Shown here piece after piece: positions 12,201-23,415 of a DNA stretch of 64,000 nucleotides. The number at the start of each line of letters is the position of its first letter. Position 1 is the first letter of the stretch. Source of the stretch: Podarcis raffonei (lineage: Eukaryota; Chordata; Lepidosauria; Squamata; Lacertidae); the NCBI RefSeq assembly GCF_027172205.1, contig NC_070606.1, positions 98,342,534 to 98,406,533 on the forward strand. The letters are read 5' to 3'. The notes below the pieces were generated by a model that was given only the letters and a program-made list of their open reading frames with translations, was not told the DNA's origin and did no database searches. A program made the position numbers and the translations under genes.

Positions 12201-15200
12201 CCAGTTTGTTCTCTCTCTCTCTCTCACACTCACACACACACACTCACACACGCTTGAGTAAGTCTCTCTACTAACACCTCGTAACTAATTTCCCTGTGTG
12301 TGTGTTTCTTCGGGTAAGCTAAACAGCTAGCAGCTACTTCCCTGCATGGCTTATAAGCTTTCCACCTTACCCCACGGTAGACTTCCTATGGTTCTCGCTC
12401 TCTTAGCTGCTTGCTGGTGTTGATAGAAGGATTAGGCCAGTGTGAGCAACTGTGGCTAGCAAAACTTTTGGGGACCTTTTAAGAATTGGCAGACCAGGTC
12501 AGATTGATGGCCTTTCTGCCAATGGTGGACAACTAGGTGCCCTGTGGAAGTTTACAAGCAGGGCCTGATGTGATCTTCCACATCATAGATAAATAACCCA
12601 CAATATCTAGCAGTCTGTAACTCCTCCTCTCTGAAATGGCTTCAATAGCCACTGGGCAACTAATCTGCCATTTAGTTATATAGAGTGTAGCTGCTTTTTA
12701 AAGCCATTTGTTATAAGAGTCGCCCACAGAATTCTGTGGTAGATGATGTTAGGTGAGGGAATATGTGGCTTAAACTGGGGAACAACCTACTCATTTTCTG
12801 ATGGGAGAACCACCTATCAAGCCATGCCTTGGGAGTTTTGTGTGAACAAAGCATCTCTTCCCTCCTGGTATGTGCCAACATGCTCAGGAACTGAGGCCAC
12901 CTTGGAGGTCTCTGTAGCCGTCTCTCTTCCTCATGGGAAGGATGCAAGCAGCTACGAATCGATGCCTCATGTTTCCAACCAGGCACAAATTGGGGTGGAG
13001 AGGATCAGATAAAATTGGGTTAGATGCCAGATGTGGCTTGTGTTTAGTTTAGTCTTAGAAACCTCGAACGCAGGCTCTGACACCCTTCTTGAGGCGCTCT
13101 CTGTGGATGGTGCAGAAAGTGGGCAGACTTTGAAGTGGTCCATTGTGAGAAGACCTCGGCCCATAGGCGAATTTGCCCATCTCTGCTGTAGATCAGTTCC
13201 TTGTTGTAAAATGGCGCTATGTGTTAACCCATCCAGAATCTGTTCAGCATGGCCTTTGCCACGTCTAACCTTCCCCCACTTCATTTGTGCTGTGATTTAG
13301 ATGCAGACATCAAGAGGAGTGCAGCTCCCAGCAAGAAGTCCTTCCACTCCTCAGGCTCCACGTATGTATCTCTGATGTAGCGTAAGAACACCATGATGGC
13401 TCATTCCTCCCCCTGCTCCATTTCATTTGGGGTGAAACACTGGGAAGATTTAGTCTGAAAGGCTGAAGAAGGGGCAATTGGGGGACAAATTTAAGAAAGC
13501 TCTAAACAGGCTTCTTCTCTCAGTAATATATCTGAAGGGTGTTGGGGGCCAAAATGTAAGTAGAATCAGTGCCATTCGGGAGCCATTTCTGGTAGTATCG
13601 GGGCCAAAAGATGACAAGGATTTAAAGCTCTGCATCTGGGTTGGCTTCCCAGTGTGAAGGAATGGGTGAGGACCAGATTGCAGGTTGCTGAGGTTCTGGC
13701 TAGGCTGAGTCTCGTGGATGGTGGCAGTATATTGCGTCCAGGGGCAGGTTTCAAGTAGATAAAAGGAACTAGTTTGGAGCCGGAGATGCTGGTTTATTGC
13801 TTCTATGCCAAGAGATGTGTCAAAGGTGTCAGCTTGGGTCTTCAGTGGAGACTAACCAAGAGGCTGCTTCCACAGGCAGAGACACGACTGATAGGAGCCT
13901 CTGTTTTAGCTCCTCCAACTGGCTGTGTCTATATTTTGGTTGGGACAGGGGCAGAAATAACAAATGAGGGCTAGATGTGAGAAAGTGCAGTAAAGTGTTC
14001 TTAGGACACTTTAAGTGAGGCAGAAACAGGGGGAGCCAGATGTTCACTCTGCAGATGTTGTTGGATTTCAATCCCCACTGCTCCTGGGCCAGTTGGCCAT
14101 GCTGACTGGGGCTGAAGGGAGTGGGGAGTCGAGCAACCTCTGGAGGGCCACGGGTTCCCTGTCCCTGCAGTAAGAGACGAAGAGTGAGGAATTAAGCCCA
14201 AGGCTTTGTGGGACATGTGGGGTTTCAAGAGGAAAGTGAAGGGGATTTACAGGAGAGACCTCCTTTCCTGCTGCTTTGTACCTGTGCTAATCTCCGCTGC
14301 TTTGTCCAACAGCTTCCACTCTTTCCTCAACTCCAACTCGGCGGAGGCTGTGGCCATGGGCCTGCTGAAGCAGTTTGAAGGGATGCAGCTCCCCGCAGCC
14401 TCCGAACTGGAATGGCTTGTGCCAGAGCAAGATGCCCCGCAGAAGGTAGGGTTCCTGAGTTCAGCACCTGCCAGAAGAGCACAGTCATTTTGTGCTCTGC
14501 ACCCCCCTTTCCCCTCTAGTGGTGGTTTAAACTTAGCCACTTTACGGCGGGGGGCAGCAAACACTTAACGCGCTGGATGTGGTGGCTTTTAAGCATGGTC
14601 GTAACCACTCTAGATTAAAAGGGCAAAGGGCAGCAGTCCCAGTACTTCAGGTAGGCCAGGTGATGTGGCCAGCCCATCCAGCGGCTCAGGTGGCAAGGGC
14701 AACAAGACCTATGTTTGCACAACACAGTGGGAGATACTACTGACACTGGGATTGGTGGGGAGCAGGAACCAACGTGGCCAAGGGACTGATGGGAGTTGTA
14801 ATCCGAAACTTCTGGATGAAGGAGACTGGGAATTGGTGTTTTGCCCTTTCTATCATGTGCATTGACCACTGACCAGGGCTGTGGCTGATAAAAGTGAGCT
14901 ATGTGGTCTGTGAAATTTAGCTGTGGTTTTGGGACAGGTTGCTCTGCACCGAATGCAGAGATAAGGAGCAAAAGATCGGATGTTTCAATAGGAGGAGCGT
15001 GGCAATCTGAAGTGCCTCCAAAAGCTTTCACCAGGCCCACCTCTGTTCCTGCTTCTCTTCCCAGGAGCAGGGAAGACTTGTTCAGGGAGCCACCTTGATA
15101 GATCATTTGCTGTTGGTTTTCAGGGTCCAAGACTATCTCTTAAAAGGCTTCTTAAGCGGCCCAAGTGGTATAAGAAAAGACAGCTTTGCAAAAAGTTGCT

Positions 15201-18200
15201 GCTGGTATGTCCCAAATGGGAGGTGTGCCCAGGGAGTGTCGTGTTTACTGCGTGCTCTAACAGCCTTTATGAATGGCCCATCTGAAGGGGCCCAGGGTGT
15301 GTGAGTGTTGTGGCTGCGCTCTGCATGGAAGGCCTTGGTTTAGAGTGGTTTGTTGTGGCTGCTCAGTAGAAAATCAGGTTTATAGCCAGGGCTGGCCACA
15401 CCTGAAGCCAAAAGACTGCAAATACAAGCCAGCTCAGTGTGACTTGCACCAATCAGTAGCCACCTAAACGTGTGAGTCCAGGCTGCATGTCTCGGCCTCC
15501 ACCCCAGCTGTGTTTTTGCTGACATTTGACAGCTTCTTGATTTGCGGGAAGCCAATGGCCGGAGGAAGAAAGGTGTCTTAGGTATGCTTACAGTCCTATA
15601 GCACTGGGGCACAGCAGGGCATTTTGATGTAGAATTCAGCACCCTGAGAATTTTGGTATGTTTTAAAAGCAAAAAGCCTCTAGCCCTTAAAGCTGCCATA
15701 AGGAACTTGAGTAGACATGGGCTGTGCTGGTTGAAATCCCAGAATCTAAACCAAGGCTGTGCAGGAGTGTGTGGTCAGGGTGTGGAACGTCGGAGCTCTG
15801 CATCGCTCCTTAAACAAGTTCTGTGTGTTCTTCTAATTTTGTCTATTTCAAACCACAGGCTTTGCTCGTATGTGAGAGCGTGAGGCCTTTTAGGGAGGCA
15901 GCAGTCATGCAAGTCACACCGGGAGGAATTCCAGCAAGCATAATGGCCCTGTTTATATACTTCAGTGGGGTGTAAGGGCCCACCCAACGCTGATACTCTG
16001 TGCTGGAGACAGTGAAGCATTTCAGCGCGGCTGGAAGTGACTAACAAGCCCCAACTGTGGCTGTTCTCCCACTCCTTGGTCGCCTTGCAGTTCAGTTCTG
16101 TGTTGGCTTTACAAAGGCGCTTCAGTGGTGACCTGCGGTTCTGCTCCGAAGGTGCTCTGCAAGATGCTGCTTTGTTCCGTTTGCCGTAGTTTTGGGGCTG
16201 TTGTTGCTTTCCACCCACTCCCCACTTCACATTCTCAGTTTGACACTGGGCTCTATTCACAAGGGATCACTGATTGTCGACTTCCTCTTGGGTAATGGCA
16301 AAAGGAAGTTCTTCTTTCAGCAGTCAGGAATTCCAAAGTGCCCTCTTGTTAAGGTTGTGTGCACTCTGGGATTACAAAGTTTCACGTACACGTGAAATAT
16401 GAAAAGCGAGGGTGGTGGGCAGGGAGGGGACCGTGACGTGAGATTCTGCACCTGTCCAACAGAAATAACATGGAGGACGCAGTTACACGTAGCAGTTTAT
16501 CACTGGATTGTGGAATAGCCACGGGATTGCTATAGCAGCATTGACTTAGTGCTTAAATTATTTCCAGAAGATTCTGCAGTAATCAGATCTTGCCTACTTG
16601 CTTGTTGGCTAACCATGGAAGCTCTGTGCCCAGACCCAGGTGCATGTTTGCATTGTGCGTCTTGTTCTCCTCCTGCAGCTCTTGCCAATTCCTGATTCTG
16701 TGCCCATCTCTCCCGACGATGGGGAACACGCGGACATCTATAAACTCCGTATCCGGGTCCGAGGGAACTTGGAGTGGGCGCCTCCCCGACCACAGATAAT
16801 CTTCAATATCCACCCAGCACCAACGTAAGGAGACAGGTGGTTTTCAAGCCTGCAGTGTCCTCTGTCTTTCCCTTCCTCTTTCCAAATATGCCCATTCATG
16901 CCCTTGCTAGAATCTGCCAACAGCAGCAAGTGGATTTTTCCCCTCTTCACAAAAACTTAGAAGGTATCTTTAAGAATGGAACCCTTACTCACAAAGGAAG
17001 CTGCCTTATGCTGAGTCAGACTGTTGCACCATCAACCAGAGGATGAGAAAGTGGCTGGGAGTGGCTGTCTCATGATTTGCTTGATGACCAGCCAAAGTAC
17101 AGCGACTGGTGAGAGTGTCCTCTCCATGGCCTCTTCCCTAGCTCATGTCTGGTGGGTGGTGACATTCTGCAAGCACCGGCCTTTTCTCAGAAATCTAGTG
17201 CTCCTTGTGGTTTAAGAACAGGCTTGGAAACGGACAAGTGTCTTCTGTCCTTTACAATAACATTGCATGCCCATGTAGAGGATTTTTTTTTTTTGCATAT
17301 TCAAATGCTGCATGTTCCTTAGCAGCCCACTCCCTGCCCCCAAGGTAGGAGGTTCAGATCTATCTATCCTCTGTCTGCACACATACATAGCACATGTTTT
17401 GTGTGTCTGCAGGAGAAAGGTGGCAGTGGCCAAGCAGAACTATCGCTGTGCCGGATGTGGCATCAGGACAGACCCTGGTGAGTGATGGATTTGGCAGAGT
17501 TCTTGAGGCCCTGTTTATGTTATTTTATGTTACTTTGTTTTTAAAACTTTGTTTATAGACAGTTTAATGTTTTAGAAATCTCTTAAGCATCATACAAGAT
17601 TTTCAAAGACCCTATTTTTAAAATTAAAAATACAGTGTAAAACCAATAAAACAACTATATGGGGGCATATAAAACAGGAATTGTAGGATTCAAAGCATTT
17701 CATGCAGGGTCTGAACTTGCAGGTTGTGGAAAGCCCAGGTGAAAGGTACATCTTCACAAGACATCTGAAGCAACTGGTAACTGCTGTTTCACATATGACA
17801 GAGGGAAGGGCATTCCAAAATAAGGGACAATAGCAAAAAATGCTTATTTTCAGGTCAGCACCCTCGGATATTCTGCAGGGTGCAATGGCATGTGTAGAAT
17901 TTTCCCAGATGGCCTGAATTGATCTTCTAACTGAATGCAGGGGGAGGCAGTCTTTCACATAATAAGAAGTCATTGGACATAGCCCAGTAGCTGTTTGGCA
18001 ACTAGTGCAGTTTCTTCAACACTGCCTGAACCTTCAAAGATTTTGTCTTAGAAGGTGGTGGGTGGTATTAATCTGATTTGACTGGGTTGTTTGTGTATTA
18101 ATTACTGTTGGCCACTTTGTTCTGAACAGAAAAGCAGAATATAACCAACCAACTAACTGATGTGGTTCAAACCATGAACTGGTAGGGACAAAATTCACAT

Positions 18201-21200
18201 TCCATATATTTATGTACACATGCACGACACTGGGGGTGTTGAAACTGGCACCTTGGGCAGGATACCTTCCTTTTGTTCTCGGGATGACTTGTGGATAGGC
18301 TCACCCCCGGTTCCCCAGGAGGAGTCTGAACACATTCATTCATTCATTCATTCATTCATTCATTCATTATCTGTCTCTCTCTTTCTGTCTCCCTCTCCCT
18401 CCCCAACCCCCATCCCTTCAGACTACATCAAGCGCATGCGCTACTGTGAGTACCTGGGTAAATACTTCTGCCAGTGTTGCCATGAAAACGCTCAGATGCT
18501 CATCCCCAGCCGCATCCTGCGCAAGTGGGACTTCAGCAAATATTGCATCAGCAATTTCTCCAAGGACCTGCTAAGCAAGATCTGGAGCGACCCCCTCTTC
18601 AATGTGCAGGACATCAACACTGCCCTCTACCGCAAGGTCAAGCCGCTCAACCAAGTCAGGGTAAGGCAGACTGAGTGTGAGGTGCCCCGTGAGGCCATCC
18701 CTACCCTGCAAGTGTAGCTTTTATACCTGCTTTTAAGTGTCAGGGCTTCTGCCAAAGCTGTCTCGGGAACTGTAGATTTGTGAGAAAGCTTGGGGATTCT
18801 GTAACAAAGAACAAGTAGAACAACATTCTGTAACCTGGAGGGACTTTATACCTTATGTTTCAAATGAGGACCTGCAAAGTTCCTTGCCTGCACCTAAGAA
18901 AGAAACATAGTTCTTCTAAATAATTTAATATGCATACGTTGAATTGTATTTGCCATTATTGCATAAGCATCTTTTTGCTTTCTGTGCCTGTGTGCAGTGG
19001 GAAAGAATTCTGTTACATATCCCACAGTTCCCTGAGTTCCAATATGTGTGGGAGAGGAGCAGATACATGCTCTTAGGGTACGTCCCGCTCCCCACCACCC
19101 TGGAAATATTGTTCTACATGCAGGGGCCAATTTGCACACACACACACACCTTTTTTGAGAGAGAGAAAATTACTGTTTGAATCTGAGCCAAGCGTGCAAA
19201 CCTCCAGGTCCATATTTTCCATTTTTTTGAGCCAAGCCTGCGCCTCTGCCACTCACTTCAACCTTATGCATAGAAATCCTACCCCAAGCACATTTGCAGA
19301 GCCCCTTCGTTTTCATTTTCTTTCTTTAAACATCTGCTCAAAACCTTCCATTGATGTAAATTGCTTTTTTATAGTAGCTTTTCCCACCCCTAGAATCATG
19401 TGTGTGCAGCAACTGTTACTGACCACAGCATTCAGCATCCTCAGAATCTCAGCGCTTTTTTGTATTTATATAAAGTTTCCAACCCTTAAGGCTGTGCAGA
19501 TCACCTTGAAAGTGTGTGGTTGAAGCCTGGTGAAATCTCAGAGCAACAGAAAGGACAGGATTTCTGGGGCATGGAGCTACAGCGCCCTGCAGAATACTCT
19601 GCTCCACCCCAGAACTACAGAAATGAGTAACCTAAGCCAAAACTGTCAGATGCAGCGAATTTGCATGCCACTTACACAGACTGGCGTTTGTAAAGCAACA
19701 AAGCATACCCAAACCTGCCTGAGGCAGTTCGATTGTTATTTCTTCTAGCTCTTGCACCTGGTTGTTGTTTTTTAATTTCCCCTTTTCATTTCCCCCTTCC
19801 TCTTTAACCATGCATCCCACTGGGTTGGGGAAACTCCAAAGTCCCTTTTGAGGCAGGGCCAAGTCCTGGGTCTGGGTTTCTGTTCAACTCCTTGCTGTGA
19901 CACACATACCTAATACTTCTAAAATGAAAGAAGCCTTCCAACCTGAGGTTTTCCCCTCCACTTGGTCTTTTCCAGCTGCTGAGAATCCAGCTGTACCACA
20001 TGAAGAACATGTTCAAGACCTGCCGCCTAGCGAAAGCGTAAGTGCTGTGGGATGCAGGCAAAACGACAGAAGCCCAGCAATAGGGACAAGGGGAGGGGTG
20101 CAGAAACAGTAGTGGACTCCTCCCAGTGCACTCCTCCCAAATAGCTGCATCTCCTCCTATAGAACATCTATAGGACATGCTCTTGAACCACAAGGAACCT
20201 GGGCCGCCACCACCAGCATATGAACTTCTGTACCTCACTTTTAGTCTTTCAGGCACCTCCACCCTCCCTTTGTTGAGCAGAAGACGCATTCTTCTGCTCC
20301 TTGCTAACCTCTAGGCCTGGGCTTAAGCAAGACAAGATGTCTGTTGCAACTGTCCCCCGACTCCACCTGGTCGGTGGGGTTGTGGGATCATTTCCTCTGC
20401 TTCTGTGCATAGGGGTGTGCATTGTGTACCAGTGTCTGCTTGTCATGTGTGAAGATTGCACAGCTGTCTATATTTGTCAGTTGGAAAGCTGCGAGCGGCA
20501 GCAGATTCCCAGCAAGTGTTCAGCTGCCCAAACTGTCATGCGTGACATTCACACAAGGGTCTAACTATGCGAATGTAAACCCCCCCCCCCACTGCATCAG
20601 AGATGCATAGACCTTGCTGGGTTGTTGGAATGAACCTTAGTAACAACAGCAGCAGCAATTTTATTATTTATATGCCACCCGTCTGGGTTGCCCCAGCCAC
20701 TCTGAGCAGCTCCTGACAAAATATTAAAAGCAATACAACTTGCAAATGGAAAATAACCATTGCAAGGGAAAGGAGCAGTAGGGCAGTGAGATGTTAGGTG
20801 GGAAATGTGTAGGCTTGAGCTTTTGAAGAGCTCTGCCAGCAGCCTTCACTTGCATCAGCTGGTCTGGCTGCAATATTCACTAAGTGAGGGCAGGGAGCAT
20901 TCAGAACAGAACAAGGCTGCTTTGTCATGGTGCTGATTTCTGACTTGGTCCTGCAGGCTCCTGGATGCCTTTGACGCCGTGCCAGGTCATTTGACAGAGG
21001 ACCTCCACCTCTATTCCTTGAATGACCTGAGTGCCACCAAGAAGGGGGAGCTCGTTCCTTGCTTGACAGAGCTCCTCAAGGCAGGTACCCAGCACGTTGA
21101 GAAATGCATGGTGGGTAACCTTTTTACTTCCCCCCACCCTTTCAGCCCCTCCCCATCCTCCCAATTTGTATTGTATTGGTTTCTCCACTGGGTCAAGTTT

Positions 21201-22786
21201 CGCACAAAAGCCATGCAGGGAGACCTGGATTTTCCCAGGCAGTGTTCTGGGTGTGTGCCTGGGTGCCAGGGAGGCTGATCTTAACCCTTCCTAGTGAGAC
21301 AGCTTGAGCTGCAATCTCTATGGGAACATCGGTGGAGGAGCTTAGAATCGCTCTTGCACACAACGGAGAGGGTAACTTTGGTAAACCTCTTGTAATAAAG
21401 AATCACATGCACTGCTAAATTGAAGCTGGGATGAAGCTCATTTGAAACACAGTTCCTGTTCTGGCTTCTCCCACATCTCCCCTCACCCCCCACAAGAACC
21501 ATGGGAGTGTTGGCATGGGGACCCTGCAGAACCCTGCAGAACAGTATAGGTATGGGAGAACTGGTGAAGATTGGGGGCCCTGCATTGCATAAGCAGAAAT
21601 GCTTCCTGCCAGTGTTATGATGGGGAGAGGTGACCCTCTTCGTAGTTCCATCACCCTCAGAAGTTTGTGGGGGTGGCCCAGGAGAAGTCATTCTCTACGG
21701 CATTGGAATTCCCTCCCCGCAGAGGTGTGTTGGGCACCTTTGTTCTATGGTTTCTGTGGCATTCTGAAGGTGCTGCTCTTTATCCTAGCTCTTGACACAT
21801 GGGAAGTATTTTCAGGATCCACCCAGTTCCTGGGACTGGAATTTGTTTCAGCTGTTGTAAATACTGAATTATAAATGGTTGTGACCAGCCTTGGACCCTG
21901 GGTAGTAAATTGAAATTATAATTTAATTGATTGATTGCAACAACAGCAAATCCTAGTGCACTGCCATTGTTGGATACACAGTATGTAATCACATACACAG
22001 TCTTGCTGTAATCCAACCTTCACGACCTGTAACCCATTTATAAGGGCACACACAACAACAGCTGGTTAAGATGCGGCAGAATTATTTCTGTGCTGCAGAT
22101 TGGGTGGCCAAAGTTGCTTGCCTAAAGCCCTCAATGGCTCAGGCAAGATTTTCACAAGGGAGTTTGTGATTCCTTGGCAATGGTAGTTAATGAGATGGCA
22201 GGTAGCCTTGTTAGAGATCACTTGCCACTTTTGTGGAGCTACCGTGCCCAGCGCTAAACAGATGCCCATGGAGGTTGCTTGAGGGTGAGGCAAGGACTCC
22301 TTGGCAGGGCATTTGTGTCTTTCTGTGTGTGGACATGCTACAGATCCAGGGCTTCTCTGTCCCTTCAGAAGTGGGGCTGCAGCTTCTGCTGGGCTGTTCT
22401 CCTTCACTCCCCTCCGCTTCTTCCTTTTCTCCCCCTCAGCTGTGCCAGGCCAAGGGCTTCATCTGCGAGTTCTGCCAGAACGAGGAGGACATCCTCTTCC
22501 CCTTTGAGCTGAACAAGTGCAGGACGTGCGAAGGTGAGAACGGGAGCCACATCCCCTGCGGCTGGGTGTTGGAGACGCTGATTTTGCTAGTTGCTCATTT
22601 CCCTCTCCCCTTGCAGAATGCAGAGCCTGCTACCACAAGGTGTGTTTCCGCTCAGGACCCTGCCCCAAATGCGAGCGGCTGCAAGCGCGGAGGGAACTGC
22701 TGGCCAAGCAGAGCATGGAGGCTGACATCTCGGACTATGAGGAGGAGCAGGAGGAGGAGGCGGCCGTTGAAGGAGCAGCCACGTGA
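6188..22786 (+). CDS. RUBCN: Rubicon, C-terminal half (13 exons; 5' exons outside window)
   Basis: Spliced coding sequence for the last 545 residues of Rubicon, the Beclin-1/UVRAG/VPS34-binding protein that restrains autophagosome and endosome maturation and supports LC3-associated phagocytosis. Exons: 6188-6283, 6760-6875, 7911-8112, 10120-10221, 13301-13361, 14313-14445, 16679-16824, 17413-17477, 18422-18660, 19976-20037, 20957-21110, 22440-22533, 22617-22786. All have AG/GT borders and matching phases. In order they encode a Ser-rich linker with [14 protein letters not shown], an acidic stretch and coiled coil ([17 protein letters not shown]), the PI3K-binding segment ([16 protein letters not shown]), and the C-terminal Rubicon-homology domain. 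That domain has many Cys/His zinc ligands ([47 protein letters not shown]) and is known in the family to bind Rab7. The reading frame is open throughout, so the gene looks functional. The first half of the protein should lie left of position 1. Confidence 0.95.
6436..6574. mobile_element. hAT-like MITE
   Basis: Terminal inverted repeats CAGGGGTAGCCAATGTGGT and ACCACATTGGCTACCC, with an ACTCCCATC...GGAAGTTGGAGT interior. Flanking octamers GCCTTCAG and GCCTATTG match at five of eight positions, compatible with a decayed 8-base duplication. Confidence 0.65.
6760..6875 (+). CDS. RUBCN: RUBCN exon, [14 protein letters not shown] segment
   Basis: Bounded by CTCCAACAG and AAG|GTAGGC. It encodes [19 protein letters not shown] and then [13 protein letters not shown], nearly unchanged from mammals. 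Confidence 0.93.
7911..8112 (+). CDS. RUBCN: RUBCN exon, coiled coil region
   Basis: Begins after TTCACCCCAG and ends at GACA|GTGGGT, which leaves one base that restores a Ser codon with the next exon. It encodes [13 protein letters not shown], a run of acidic residues and the basic coiled coil, the region that binds Beclin 1 in the mammalian protein. Confidence 0.92.
9098..9465 (-). mobile_element. L2/CR1-like LINE 3' end
   Basis: Minus-strand translation contains [20 protein letters not shown], the usual end of the ORF2 of L2/CR1-group LINEs, followed by a 3' tail and ATT repeats at 9098-9115. Truncated at its 5' end. Confidence 0.75.
9995..10070. repeat. hAT-like MITE fragment
   Basis: GGCCAGGGGTGATGGGAACT and GTAGTCCAAAGCAT match the interior of the 6436-6574 element. 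Confidence 0.5.
10120..10221 (+). CDS. RUBCN: RUBCN exon, Ser-rich acidic linker
   Basis: Acceptor TTCTCCCAG, donor AGAG|GTAAGT, phase 1 to 1. It encodes [20 protein letters not shown] and then [13 protein letters not shown]. It lies just downstream of a hAT-like repeat fragment. Confidence 0.92.
10237..10432 (-). repeat. tRNA-derived SINE, degraded
   Basis: GAAGCTCCCTTATACTGGGA through GGGACCGAACCTGGGACCTT is the reverse of the tRNA-headed SINE family; the B-box-like GGTTCGGTCCC is visible on the minus strand. Confidence 0.6.
11707..11781 (+). CDS. RUBCN: Probable alternative RUBCN exon (25 codons)
   Basis: A 75-base stretch with acceptor ATCATGCAG and donor TCAG|GTAGTA. It has the same phase 1-to-1 borders as its neighbours, so including it adds 25 residues without changing the frame. 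The translation is open and ordinary-looking ([20 protein letters not shown]). It is not in the human isoform I remember best, hence an optional cassette. The inference rests on splice sites, phase and the open frame. Confidence 0.6.
12207..12252. repeat. CT/CA microsatellite
   Basis: TCTCTC run followed by CACACA, in a RUBCN intron. Confidence 0.9.
13301..13361 (+). CDS. RUBCN: RUBCN short exon
   Basis: Acceptor GTGATTTAG and donor CCAC|GTATGT. It encodes [20 protein letters not shown], the counterpart of human DADIRRNTASSSKSF. Confidence 0.88.
14050..14168. repeat. hAT-like MITE fragment
   Basis: GATGTTGTTGGATTTCAATC and GGCCATGCTGACTGGGGCTG belong to the same family as 6436-6574. Confidence 0.55.
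14313..14445 (+). CDS. RUBCN: RUBCN exon, PI3K-binding segment
   Basis: Acceptor TTTGTCCAACAG and donor AAG|GTAGGG. It encodes [20 protein letters not shown] and the following [15 protein letters not shown], a highly conserved block within the VPS34-interacting part of Rubicon. Confidence 0.94.
16679..16824 (+). CDS. RUBCN: RUBCN exon before RH domain
   Basis: Acceptor TCCTCCTGCAG and donor CAAC|GTAAGG. It encodes [20 protein letters not shown] and [20 protein letters not shown], almost identical to mammals. Confidence 0.94.
17413..17477 (+). CDS. RUBCN: RUBCN exon, start of Rubicon-homology domain
   Basis: Acceptor GTGTGTCTGCAG and donor CCTG|GTGAGT. It encodes [20 protein letters not shown] with the first CxxC zinc pair of the C-terminal domain. 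Confidence 0.94.
17550..18150 (-). repeat. Possible degraded LINE 3' region
   Basis: The minus-strand frame has [20 protein letters not shown], reminiscent of L2/CR1 C-termini. No clear ends; low confidence. Confidence 0.35.
18331..18369. repeat. (CATT)n microsatellite near splice acceptor
   Basis: About nine CATT units, ending roughly 50 bases before the acceptor of the RUBCN exon at 18422. Confidence 0.92.
18422..18660 (+). CDS. RUBCN: RUBCN exon, RH domain zinc core
   Basis: The acceptor follows a CT-rich tract and a CATT microsatellite; the donor is CAGG|GTAAGG. It encodes [28 protein letters not shown] and [19 protein letters not shown], carrying several zinc-ligand cysteines. Confidence 0.94.
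19976..20037 (+). CDS. RUBCN: RUBCN short exon, RH domain helix
   Basis: Acceptor TTTTCCAG and donor AAGC|GTAAGT. It encodes [20 protein letters not shown]. Confidence 0.93.
20645..20745 (-). repeat. L2/CR1-like LINE 3' tail
   Basis: TTTATTATTTATATGCCACC, GGTTGCCCCAGCCACTCTGA and ATATTAAAAGCAATACAA match the tail of the 9098-9465 element. Confidence 0.7.
20957..21110 (+). CDS. RUBCN: RUBCN exon, RH domain
   Basis: Acceptor TCCTGCAG and donor CATG|GTGGGT. It encodes [20 protein letters not shown] and the segment ending [10 protein letters not shown]. Confidence 0.94.
21600..21930 (+). repeat. LINE-like 3' fragment
   Basis: ACGGCATTGGAATTCCCTCC resembles the WN(A/S)LP-coding end of CR1/L2 LINEs, followed by a tail ending near ATTTAATTGATTGATTG. 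Clade not settled. Confidence 0.4.
22440..22533 (+). CDS. RUBCN: RUBCN exon, RH domain zinc cluster
   Basis: Acceptor CCCCCTCAG and donor GAAG|GTGAGA. It encodes [20 protein letters not shown] and then [11 protein letters not shown], rich in zinc-ligand cysteines. The intron to the last exon is only 83 bases. Confidence 0.95.
22617..22786 (+). CDS. RUBCN: RUBCN terminal exon with stop
   Basis: Acceptor CCCCTTGCAG. It encodes [20 protein letters not shown] and an Arg-rich helix, then an acidic tail ([13 protein letters not shown]) and the TGA stop at 22784-22786. The acidic end matches the DYEEEPAEA tail of mammals. Confidence 0.95.
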
Positions 22787-23409
22787 CAAATGAGAGACTG
22801 CGGCTTGGTGCGTGGCCTCTGCCTCCAGGGACTGAACTGACAGAGAACTCCGACTGACTCTTCCACAGCTAATAAGCCAACGTGATGGGAGCCTTTGGGG
22901 GGGGAGTCCCTCAAAGGGTTATTTTGCACTTGCCTCGGGAGGTTTTGGTGCTTCCCTTCTGTCTGAGCCACAGGACGAGGGAGAGAGAGACTTGCTTGCT
23001 GTTTCCGCCACCAACTTCGATGCACTGCGGAGCCCAGTTTCGCTGCCACCACAAAGAAAGTAGCAGCTGGCTTTGCCTTGAGCGCCTGAACCTCTCCCCC
23101 CATGCCACTTGGGAGAAGCCGGTGGGTGATGCTGGTGGGCTTATGTGGCTGAGCTCCTGGCCGAGTTCCAAAACACTCCTAAAGGGAAAACGGCCCACGT
23201 GGAAATTTGTTATTTGCTGTATTGGCTGCTGTGTGCCAGAAGAGGCAGCTTTTATGTTTTTCTTTTGCCAAAACCACTGCCTATAACTCTGTATACTTTG
23301 CTGCTGAATGTCATTTATCTGGCCCTAATTTTTTGTGCCTGAAGGAAGCCAGAGAACCGAAAGGGGCATTCAACCTGCCCTTTTATTTTGTCAGGAGCTG
23401 CCTAGCTAC

Positions 23410-23415
23410 AATAAA
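23410..23415 (+). terminator. Proximal RUBCN poly(A) signal
   Basis: Canonical AATAAA about 620 bases after the RUBCN stop, followed by a G/T-rich stretch (GGGGGGTGT). Confidence 0.5.

Noticed and set aside
15775-16260. Minus-strand open frame of 161 codons
   Set aside because: Intronic, no recognisable domain, no supporting promoter or splice sites.
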